A DNA stretch of 64,000 nucleotides from an uncultured Muribaculaceae bacterium. Its GTDB lineage: Bacteria > Bacteroidota > Bacteroidia > Bacteroidales > Muribaculaceae. A program made the translations under genes and the position numbers. Under the pieces are notes generated by a model that did no database searches, had not been told where the DNA came from, and saw only the letters and a program-made list of their open reading frames with translations. Positions 58,405 through 64,000 of this stretch are shown in pieces. The stretch is from contig CANRPJ010000002.1 of assembly GCA_947632485.1 (NCBI GenBank), positions 1-64,000 on the forward strand. The letters are read 5' to 3'. The stretch's first letter is position 1. Every line of letters starts with the position of its first letter.

Positions 58405-59915
58405 CCCGAACCGATATGACCATTGACGACATTAAGGCTCTCATTGCTTCAGATGAGTCGCGCACTTTGGAGCTTAAAAAGAGTACAGGTGAGTTAAAAG
58501 ACGGTATGCACGCTGCGTGTGCGTTTCTCAATACCGAGGGCGGTTGGCTGATTTTCGGTGTTACTCCTAAGTCCCTGAAGATAATAGGGCAAGAGATTAC
58601 CGATAATACACGGCAGGAAATCGCTCAGGCACTTGCCGGACTTGATCCGGTTAGTGATGTTGAGGTAGAGTATATTGATATTCCAGATCGCCCAGGGAAT
58701 ACATTAATCGCTATGCACTTTGACGGCTGGGTATGGGGCAAGCGGCCACATACATTTCGCGGCTGTCCGTACTATAAAGTCGAGAGTACTACAAAGGTTA
58801 TGCCGCATGATATGTATGATGAACGCATTCGTGCGCATCAGCCTCAAGCATTTTCGTGGGAACAACAACTTGCCAATGGCGTAACTCTTGCAGATCTGAA
58901 TGAGAAACACATACGGGGGTGCATCCGCTTAGGTGTGGAAGGCGGTCGTATTCCGGCAAGTGCTATAACAGCACCGTTAGAAGAAACATTAGCAAAATGG
59001 AAACTACTTTCTAAAGGACAGCCAACAAATGGTGCCGTAATGCTTTTCTCAGACAATATTGAGGAATATCCGCAGTTTCAGTTGAAAATGGCTCGTTTTG
59101 AGGGCACAGACAAAAATGAGTTTATAGATAATCAACGAGTAGAGGGTAGTTTTTTTGATTTGCTTGATGCTGGTATGGCATTCTTTTTCAAGCATCTTAA
59201 CCTTAGTGGAAAGATTACGAATCATAGTCTGGGGCGTGAGGAACGTCTTGAAGTGCCTTATAAAGCTTTAAGAGAAGCTCTCATAAACAGTCTGTGTCAT
59301 CGTCAATGGGAAAAATATAATCTGACCAACAGTATTGCTATTTACGATGATCGCATAGAGATTGCCAATCCGGGAATCTTCCCTCCTCAGATTACACCAA
59401 TATCCATCAAAGACCCTCATGAGTCATATCCATATAATCTGAAGATTGCCGAAGCTCTCTATAAATCTACTTTTTTGGAGGGCTGGGGATCTGGAGCGAA
59501 ACGGATCATGGATGCTTGCCGTGAGCAAAGCTTAGAAGAACCGTCATGGAGATGGGACGGAGGCTTCATCATCGTCACCTTCAAACGGCCTTACAGAGAA
59601 GGTATAAAAGAAACAATAGAGGAACTACCGCTCAACCACCGCTCAACCACCGCTCAACCACCGCTCAACTTCAATCCAAGCACGGTTCAAGTTAAAAGAC
59701 TTATTCTCTCCATGAATGATGGATATATGACAATGAACGAAATTATGGCAAGTGTTGGACTTAAACACCGCACATCATTCCGGGAGAATTATTTTGTTCC
59801 TGCTTTGGCAGATGGTGCAATAGAACTCATGTATCCCGGCCAACCGAACCACCCAAAACAGCAATACCGGTTAACTGAAGCATCAAAAGAGTGGAAAATA
59901 AATAATTTACTCTAA
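58401..59915 (+). CDS. AlbA_2-domain ATP-binding regulator with C-terminal winged helix
   Basis: A 504-residue protein. Residues about 5-125 are an AlbA_2 (Schlafen-like) domain (ESRTLELKKSTGELKDGMHAACAFLNTEGGWLIFGV). The middle is the ATPase-like part with REALINSLCHRQW and IANPGIFPPQ, then GWGSGAKRIMDACREQ. The C-terminal 75 residues (VKRLILSMNDGYMTMNEIMASVGL) look like a winged helix. The first ATG (58401) overlaps queE, while MTIDD at 58416 may be the real start. It is far more A+T rich than queE, which points to transfer. A linker at residues about 409-424 is encoded by four 11-bp repeats. Function unknown; relatives include regulators and defence-associated proteins. Confidence 0.82.
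   Translation: MTRTDMTIDDIKALIASDESRTLELKKSTGELKDGMHAACAFLNTEGGWLIFGVTPKSLKIIGQEITDNTRQEIAQALAGLDPVSDVEVEYIDIPDRPGNTLIAMHFDGWVWGKRPHTFRGCPYYKVESTTKVMPHDMYDERIRAHQPQAFSWEQQLANGVTLADLNEKHIRGCIRLGVEGGRIPASAITAPLEETLAKWKLLSKGQPTNGAVMLFSDNIEEYPQFQLKMARFEGTDKNEFIDNQRVEGSFFDLLDAGMAFFFKHLNLSGKITNHSLGREERLEVPYKALREALINSLCHRQWEKYNLTNSIAIYDDRIEIANPGIFPPQITPISIKDPHESYPYNLKIAEALYKSTFLEGWGSGAKRIMDACREQSLEEPSWRWDGGFIIVTFKRPYREGIKETIEELPLNHRSTTAQPPLNFNPSTVQVKRLILSMNDGYMTMNEIMASVGLKHRTSFRENYFVPALADGAIELMYPGQPNHPKQQYRLTEASKEWKINNLL
59627..59670 (+). repeat. Four tandem 11-bp repeats (ACCGCTCAACC) inside the AlbA_2 gene
   Basis: Three perfect copies (59627-59659) and a fourth differing at its last base (59660-59670). 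Since 11 is not a multiple of 3, a gain or loss of one copy would shift the reading frame just before the C-terminal winged-helix domain. Confidence 0.95.
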
Positions 59916-60019
59916 AGATACGGGCAACGTAGCGGGGCAACCTATATCAGAGTTTCCATTGAATATGTTTATATCGCAGAAGAACTACTGCTGAAAAGCT
60001 GCTGCCTAACGACAGGTCC

Positions 60020-60574
60020 CTTGACGGCCTTGACACGATTTGTCATCTTAATCTCTGTGTATCTGACACTTAACCCATATTTGTTGTCAAGGTGAGGGTA
60101 TAGATTCCCGAAACAGAATTGGTAGGGACGCGAATTTTCGCGTCCTCAGAGACAGGGCATAGGCGAGAAGGCGTGCGGGAGGCACGCCGCTATCCAGCAA
60201 CCCCCCGATGTAGCGCCACAGGCGCAAGTCGGGGGATAGCTGCGAGAGAGATCAGTTGAGTCGCGGAGCGATGATGCCATGCAGTTGCTGATTTTTGCTA
60301 TAACGGGTACCCTAAACCTCTGCCTCACAGCATCGTCGCTCCGCGACGCCTTTTGGACAGACGTGGGAAACACATAGCACGGACGCGAAAAATCGCGTCC
60401 CTACCAATCACACTTGATTAGTCAGCATTATTAATTCATTGGTAATCAGGAAACATCGCGAAGCGATGTCCATACCACGCCGGGGATAGGAGGCTTTACT
60501 GCCTTGACATTGACATGAGGATAAGTGAATAGTACTCAGGCTCCTAACCCTTAAAACGTGTCAAGGCTGTCAAG
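60020..60574. repeat. Nested palindromic element, MITE-like
   Basis: Outer arms CTTGACGGCCTTGACACG (60020-60037) and CGTGTCAAGGCTGTCAAG (60557-60574) are inverted copies with 17 of 18 matches. Inner arms of 28 bp at 60118-60145 and 60381-60408 match in 27 positions, and each is itself a palindrome (GGACGCGAATTTTCGCGTCC). Between them lie further inverted pairs: GGCGTGC/GCACGCC, CCCCCCGA/TCGGGGG and GTCGCGGAGCGATGATGC against GCATCGTCGCTCCGCGAC. No transposase is encoded. The layout suggests a non-autonomous mobile element or a structured RNA. Confidence 0.75.
60453..60469. repeat. Small hairpin ACATCGC-GAA-GCGATGT
   Basis: A perfect 7-bp stem with a 3-nt loop inside the repeat-rich intergenic stretch. 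Confidence 0.6.
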
Positions 60575-60639
60575 CCGGCTTTCCGTATGCGCCCCTCTCC
60601 GACCCTACTATGGGTCGTGCTCGTGGGGGAAGTGAAAAA

Positions 60640-60660
60640 GGGTCGACACCACGTCGACCC
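60640..60660. terminator. Hairpin GGGTCGAC-ACCAC-GTCGACCC
   Basis: A perfect 8-bp stem with a 5-nt loop, preceded by AAAAA and followed by AGTTTCTT. It lies in the gap before the GNAT gene and may be a bidirectional terminator or part of the repeat family. Confidence 0.5.
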
Positions 60661-60883
60661 AGTTTCTTAAAACAACAATAACAACTTTTTCAGAACGCTT
60701 ATAGCAAAATATCTTAATCTCTTTTCCTAATGAACCCCGGGGCTCTCCCCGTTGGTTCGACTTATAAACGCGGGCACTCGCAAGAAGGTTCGCACCTCTT
60801 CCAAAAAAATTTTCTCCGGAAGGAGAATTTTCCGGCTACCATGCGTTATAGTGGAAACGAAACCCTATAACAAAACCGACACT

Positions 60884-61420
60884 ATGGAAATCACCAACCT
60901 TAGCCAGGCCCAGTATCCGGAGTTCCTGGCGCTCTATGAAGAGAGCTTCCCGGAGGCGCAGCGGCGTCCGTATCGCGGCGCTGAGGATTTCGCCCGGTTC
61001 GCCGCCGAGCACCATAAATTTCATGCCCTTGCAGCCTTTGATGAGGGTAAGTTCGTAGGATTTCTCAATTATTGGAGATTCAACGGATTTACCTATATCG
61101 AGCATCTTGCCGTGAAGCCGGAGAGCCGCGGCAAGGGTATCGGCACTGCCCTGGTGGAATATCTTATCAAAAATGTAAGCCAGAATCTTCTTCTGGAGGT
61201 CGAGCCGCCGCTCACCAATGAGGCGCGCAGCCGCATAGCTTTCTATCAGGGGCTCGGATTCACGCTCAACAATCATTTCATGTACACCCAGCCGCCTTAC
61301 ACGCGGTTTGGCGAGAACGTATCGATGCGCCTGATGACTCACGGCGATGTGACCGTGAATGATTACGGCGACCTCAAGGAGCTTCTGGCCGAGGTATATA
61401 ACACCGCCTTTACGGCCTGA
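60884..61420 (+). CDS. GNAT-family N-acetyltransferase
   Basis: The ATG at 60884 (MEITNLSQAQYPEFLALYEESFP) gives 178 residues; the track ORF starts 132 bp earlier. The acetyl-CoA loop is VKPESRGKGIGTALVEYLI (the R-G-x-G-x-G/A motif), preceded by the strand FTYIEHLAV, and followed by AFYQGLGFTLNNHFMYTQPPY. The substrate is unknown. It is convergent with aroB, and a 10-bp hairpin lies at the junction. Confidence 0.88.
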   Translation: MEITNLSQAQYPEFLALYEESFPEAQRRPYRGAEDFARFAAEHHKFHALAAFDEGKFVGFLNYWRFNGFTYIEHLAVKPESRGKGIGTALVEYLIKNVSQNLLLEVEPPLTNEARSRIAFYQGLGFTLNNHFMYTQPPYTRFGENVSMRLMTHGDVTVNDYGDLKELLAEVYNTAFTA

Positions 61421-61433
61421 TCCACCCCTCGCT

Positions 61434-61459
61434 GCGACCTCACTGACCGGTGAGGTCGC
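61434..61459. terminator. Hairpin between convergent GNAT gene and aroB
   Basis: GCGACCTCAC pairs with GTGAGGTCGC around TGACCG, a perfect 10-bp stem that overlaps the aroB stop codon. Confidence 0.6.
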
Positions 61460-62483
61460 GGTATATGTCGAGGGCTGCCTCTATCAGCTTCGGCTCAACG
61501 GGCTGCCACAGCGGCGCGCCGGGAGCGTCGAGGAGCACGAAGGAAATCTCGCCTGCCCGGAGATTCTTCTTGTCGTGGCTCATCAGGGCGAGCAGCTCGG
61601 GATAGTCTTTACATTCAAGCTTAAGGGCTCCGTAGTAGGGCATCAGCACCTCGCGGGCATAATCCTGCGCATAGGAGGCGGACATGGAGCGCAGCATGTG
61701 GCTCAGCAGAAGCGCCACCAGCATACCGTGGGCCACGGCGCAGCCGTGAGGCACGGGGTTGCCGCGTTTCAGCATAAGGCTCTCGAAGGCGTGGCCGGCA
61801 GTGTGCCCGAAATTCAGGATCCTTCGGCGCCCCTGCTCCGTGGGGTCTTCCGTCGTGACCTCCTCCTTGAAGGCGAGACAGCACCCTATCAGCTCTCCCA
61901 ACCCCTCGGGACGGCTCAGGTCGCGCTCCGGATCGAAACGCTTGAGAAGAGCCTCGGAGGCGATAAAGCCGGTCTTGAGCATCTCGGCATAGCCGCTCAG
62001 CAGCTCCGCGCGGGGGAGAGTGAGAAGATTTTCGGTGCGCACGAGCGTAACGGCGGGATTGGCAAAGGCGCCTACCTCATTCTTGAAACCCATGAAATCC
62101 ACTCCCGTCTTGCCTCCTATCGAAGCATCTACAGCCCCGAGCAATGATGTGGGGATATTAATGAAGCGGATTCCGCGCTTGAACACCGCTGCCGCAAACC
62201 CGCCGAGATCGGTCACCATACCTCCGCCGATATTCACTACGAGCGACCGGCGCGTGGCGCCGCTGCCGGTGATCACTTCAAGCACCGCGGCAAGCGACTC
62301 CAGATTCTTATTGGCCTCGCCTGCCTTCACTACCGCCACCGGAGCCTCGGCGAGCGAGGGCACCTGAGTATAGACCGGACCCAACAGAGGCCACACGTTG
62401 GAATCGGTCACAATTATCACCTTGTCGGGGTCAAGAGCCGCTATGGCAGGCTCTACGAGCGAGAGATCGCCTATCTGATACAT
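61440..62483 (-). CDS. aroB: 3-dehydroquinate synthase
   Basis: The ATG at 62483 (MYQIGDLSLVEPAIAAL) gives 347 residues; a GTG at 62492 that overlaps the HAD stop is an alternative. AroB converts DAHP to 3-dehydroquinate using NAD and a divalent metal. Visible motifs are the NAD-binding NIGGGMVTDLGGFAAAVFKRG, the PTSLLGAVDASIGGKTGVD block, the metal ligand Glu in GYAEMLKTG and the metal-binding His pair in LNFGHTAGHAFES. It is the last gene of a minus-strand run with HAD and AsmA-like genes. Confidence 0.96.
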   Translation of the reverse strand: MYQIGDLSLVEPAIAALDPDKVIIVTDSNVWPLLGPVYTQVPSLAEAPVAVVKAGEANKNLESLAAVLEVITGSGATRRSLVVNIGGGMVTDLGGFAAAVFKRGIRFINIPTSLLGAVDASIGGKTGVDFMGFKNEVGAFANPAVTLVRTENLLTLPRAELLSGYAEMLKTGFIASEALLKRFDPERDLSRPEGLGELIGCCLAFKEEVTTEDPTEQGRRRILNFGHTAGHAFESLMLKRGNPVPHGCAVAHGMLVALLLSHMLRSMSASYAQDYAREVLMPYYGALKLECKDYPELLALMSHDKKNLRAGEISFVLLDAPGAPLWQPVEPKLIEAALDIYRDLTGQ

Positions 62484-62488
62484 TCTAC

Positions 62489-63178
62489 TCACAAATCAAG
62501 ATTCAATAATCCGGGGAGCGCTTCCGCAAAACCGGTCATACTCTCAAAAATCAGGTCGGCCCCCGCCTCCTCGAAGTCAGCGCGGGGAATCGGTCCGGTC
62601 ATCACCGCCACCGTGAAGCAGCCGGCTGCTTTGGCGGCCACTACTCCGAGAGGGGCATTTTCTACCACTATAGCCTCTGCCGCGCTCACCCCCGCCTTCT
62701 CCAGGCCGCGCAAATAAGGTTCAGGGTCGGGCTTACCATGGGTCACATCGAGAGCCGTGACGCGGTCAGAGGGCGCGAACACCCCCTCATAGTCCTCATC
62801 TATGCGACGCAGCAGAGAGCCTTGCGCCGAGCCCGTGACGAGCACACACCTCACTCCAGCCCCGCGCAGGGCGGCCGTCATGGCCTGCGCTCCCGGAATC
62901 ACCTCCGGCTCAGCCATCTCCTTGAAATAACCCGCTTTAATCCTGTAAAGCCTGTCGGCCTCCTCAGCAGAGGGCGCCTCGCCGCGCTCGCGCTTCCATA
63001 TCAGCTCAATGGTGGCAGGACCCGTCATGCCCTCATAGCGATAGAACTCTTCGCGGGTGCAGGGTATGCCCTGCCCGGCTACCATGCGCTGCCAGGCGAG
63101 GGTATGGAGCTTCATCGAATCAAACAGCACCCCGTCCATATCAATGAGGGCTGCCTTGAGGGGGTGTGGAAATCTCAT
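62489..63178 (-). CDS. HAD-superfamily phosphatase/phosphomutase-like protein
   Basis: A 229-residue HAD protein of the beta-phosphoglucomutase or sugar-phosphatase branch: motif I AALIDMDGVLFDS, cap domain between residues 20 and 90 (FYRYEGMTGPATIELI), motif II VLVTGSAQGS, motif III Lys in THGKPDPEPYLRGLEKAG, and motif IV VVENAPLGVVAAKAAG. The substrate cannot be told by eye. The start overlaps the AsmA-like gene's stop by 4 bp, and aroB follows 5 bp later. Confidence 0.92.
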   Translation of the reverse strand: MRFPHPLKAALIDMDGVLFDSMKLHTLAWQRMVAGQGIPCTREEFYRYEGMTGPATIELIWKRERGEAPSAEEADRLYRIKAGYFKEMAEPEVIPGAQAMTAALRGAGVRCVLVTGSAQGSLLRRIDEDYEGVFAPSDRVTALDVTHGKPDPEPYLRGLEKAGVSAAEAIVVENAPLGVVAAKAAGCFTVAVMTGPIPRADFEEAGADLIFESMTGFAEALPGLLNLDL

Positions 63179-64000
63179 CTTCTTCCGGTTGTATCGGAGG
63201 GCTGGGGAGCGGCGGCTTCGGAAGCACTCCTTAAGAACTTGCGAAGATAATACTTTACTTCGTTAACTACGTTGATCCGGTCATTTTTTACGATGGAATT
63301 AAGCTGCATCGCCTTGTCGGGGTCGTAACGGTAGCCACCGAAGCGAAGTTTCGGCTTTCCGTAGGTACCCTCGATGTTGATTCCGAATTTGAACGGCACG
63401 GGGCTCTTCTCCACCCCTATATGGTAATAGAGATTGCCTGCGAAGTCGTTCATTCCGAGCATGTGGAGCCGATAGCGGTTGAACACGAAGAGGAAGGGAT
63501 CGAGCTGAAGCAGATTGTCGTGAACCTGAGCCTTCACCTTCACAGTAGGAATCTCGATATCCTTATCCGTGCGAATCAGGAGCATACGGGTGATATGGCG
63601 GATAAAGCGGCTCTGATGCACCTTAAGATCGGTGCCCTCGAGCCCTATGCGCGCCTGGAGCGTAGGGATATTGAGGTCCATAGTCGGAAACAGCCTGAAA
63701 TTCATATCGGCTTGAGCCGAGAGGAAGCCTGAGAGATTGGTCATCTGCGGCCACATCTTGGCCACCGTCTGGAATTTCTCGAAGAATCTCACCAGATCGA
63801 TACTCTCAAGCCAGAGCCCGAGATCCACCCCGTAGGCGAGCGGATTGGCAGTCTGCATCCTCACATTGAGCATGGCGCGCCCGAACGATGAGGAGATTCT
63901 CAGGCTATCGATCTCGGCAGCGCCGTCGCGGAGCCGGATGTGGGTGCCGAGGTCGTAGAGATGCAGATTAGTGTAGACGGTTCCGGCAGCCGTAAGGCGC
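63175..64000 (-). CDS. AsmA-like membrane-assembly protein, 3' part (cut by window edge)
   Basis: The frame is open from the stop at 63175 to the window edge, further than the track ORF that begins at an internal Met (63873); residues upstream read TNLHLYDLGTHIRLRDG. The visible 275 residues are strand-rich with repeating patterns such as MNFRLFPTMDLNIPTLQARIGLEGTDL and the closing block VPFKFGINIEGTYGKPKLRFGGY, which resemble the C-terminal region of AsmA/TamB-type lipid-transport proteins of Bacteroidetes. The end is disordered (SEAAAPQPSDTTGRR). The N-terminal part lies outside. It heads the HAD-aroB run. Confidence 0.72.
   Translation of the reverse strand, partial: RLTAAGTVYTNLHLYDLGTHIRLRDGAAEIDSLRISSSFGRAMLNVRMQTANPLAYGVDLGLWLESIDLVRFFEKFQTVAKMWPQMTNLSGFLSAQADMNFRLFPTMDLNIPTLQARIGLEGTDLKVHQSRFIRHITRMLLIRTDKDIEIPTVKVKAQVHDNLLQLDPFLFVFNRYRLHMLGMNDFAGNLYYHIGVEKSPVPFKFGINIEGTYGKPKLRFGGYRYDPDKAMQLNSIVKNDRINVVNEVKYYLRKFLRSASEAAAPQPSDTTGRR

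Larger units (their letters stand above)
59916..60883. other. Non-coding stretch with nested inverted repeats
   Basis: 968 bp between the AlbA_2 and GNAT genes. It contains a repeat element (60020-60574, annotated separately), and hairpins at 60453-60469 and 60640-60660. I see no credible gene: the ORF at 60146-60373 on the minus strand is made of hairpin arms, and the track's early start for the GNAT gene adds no conserved residues. Confidence 0.7.

Noticed and set aside
59627-59670. CRISPR array
   Set aside because: Repeats are 11 bp, head-to-tail without spacers and inside a coding region. No cas genes occur in the window.
60146-60373. 75-residue minus-strand ORF in the repeat element
   Set aside because: It is composed of hairpin arms, has no start context and no domain-like pattern.

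Overview
The window looks like a chromosome segment from a gut-type member of the Bacteroidales. The signs are SusC/SusD pairs with attached glycosidases, lipoproteins carrying a Cys lipobox followed by acidic residues, an ECF sigma/FecR/STN-receptor cassette, a type II eukaryotic-like NADP isocitrate dehydrogenase, and many TAnnTTTG (-7) promoter boxes, some with TTTG (-33) about 19-20 bp upstream. The core genes are GC-rich with GC-ending codons, more so than Bacteroides itself. Muribaculaceae or a near relative is my best guess (inference, not proven). Several islands are visibly richer in A+T: the mobilization genes and toxin-antitoxin pair at the left edge, a lipoprotein near 21.5 kb, and an AlbA-domain gene near 59 kb.

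Layout. 0.06-2.2 kb: the tail of a mobilizable element (RHH accessory protein, relaxase, membrane protein). 2.4-3.0 kb: a HigBA-type toxin-antitoxin pair. 3.1-7.2 kb: M24 peptidase, POT peptide transporter, SufE, an unknown protein. 7.3-12.4 kb: housekeeping genes (tRNA-Asp, aroQ, O-methyltransferase, rbfA, LolC/E-like permease, metG). 12.5-21.2 kb: one apparent seven-gene operon, citD-citE-citF-citX-citC/G fusion-aconitase-NADP-IDH, bounded by a clear promoter and terminator. 21.2-25.7 kb: lipoprotein and an ECF sigma/anti-sigma/STN outer-membrane receptor cassette on the minus strand. 25.8-28.4 kb: GH36 alpha-galactosidase and a small HELIH protein.

28.4-33.0 kb: a divergent three-gene module of an Lhr/BrxHI-like helicase, a TerB-domain protein and a BrxD-like ATPase. 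It lacks all other BREX genes and is the best candidate for a little-described DNA-processing or defence system. 33.6-50.6 kb: a polysaccharide utilization locus. Its SusC is split and lacks the plug domain. It is followed by SusD, a surface lipoprotein, GH51, GH97, a three-catalytic-domain GH51-GH43-GH43 protein and, on the other strand, GH31. The enzyme set suggests arabinose- and galactose-decorated plant glycans such as pectic arabinan or arabinogalactan (inference).

50.6-54.1 kb: a saccharopine-dehydrogenase-like polyamine enzyme, three FKBP-family proteins, and a 58-residue lipoprotein absent from the ORF track. 54.4-58.4 kb: YitT protein, tRNA-Gln, a beta-barrel protein and queF-queC-queD-queE. 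58.4-60.9 kb: an AlbA_2/ATPase regulator with an 11-bp tandem repeat in its coding region, then a roughly 1-kb non-coding stretch built of nested inverted repeats. 60.9-64.0 kb: GNAT acetyltransferase, aroB, HAD phosphatase and the 3' part of an AsmA-like gene cut by the window edge.

How the genes work together. The cit-acn-icd operon can interconvert 2-oxoglutarate, isocitrate, citrate and oxaloacetate plus acetate without citrate synthase. The PUL couples outer-membrane glycan capture to periplasmic or surface hydrolysis. queF-C-D-E make preQ1 for tRNA modification. aroQ and aroB sit in separate operons of the shikimate pathway.
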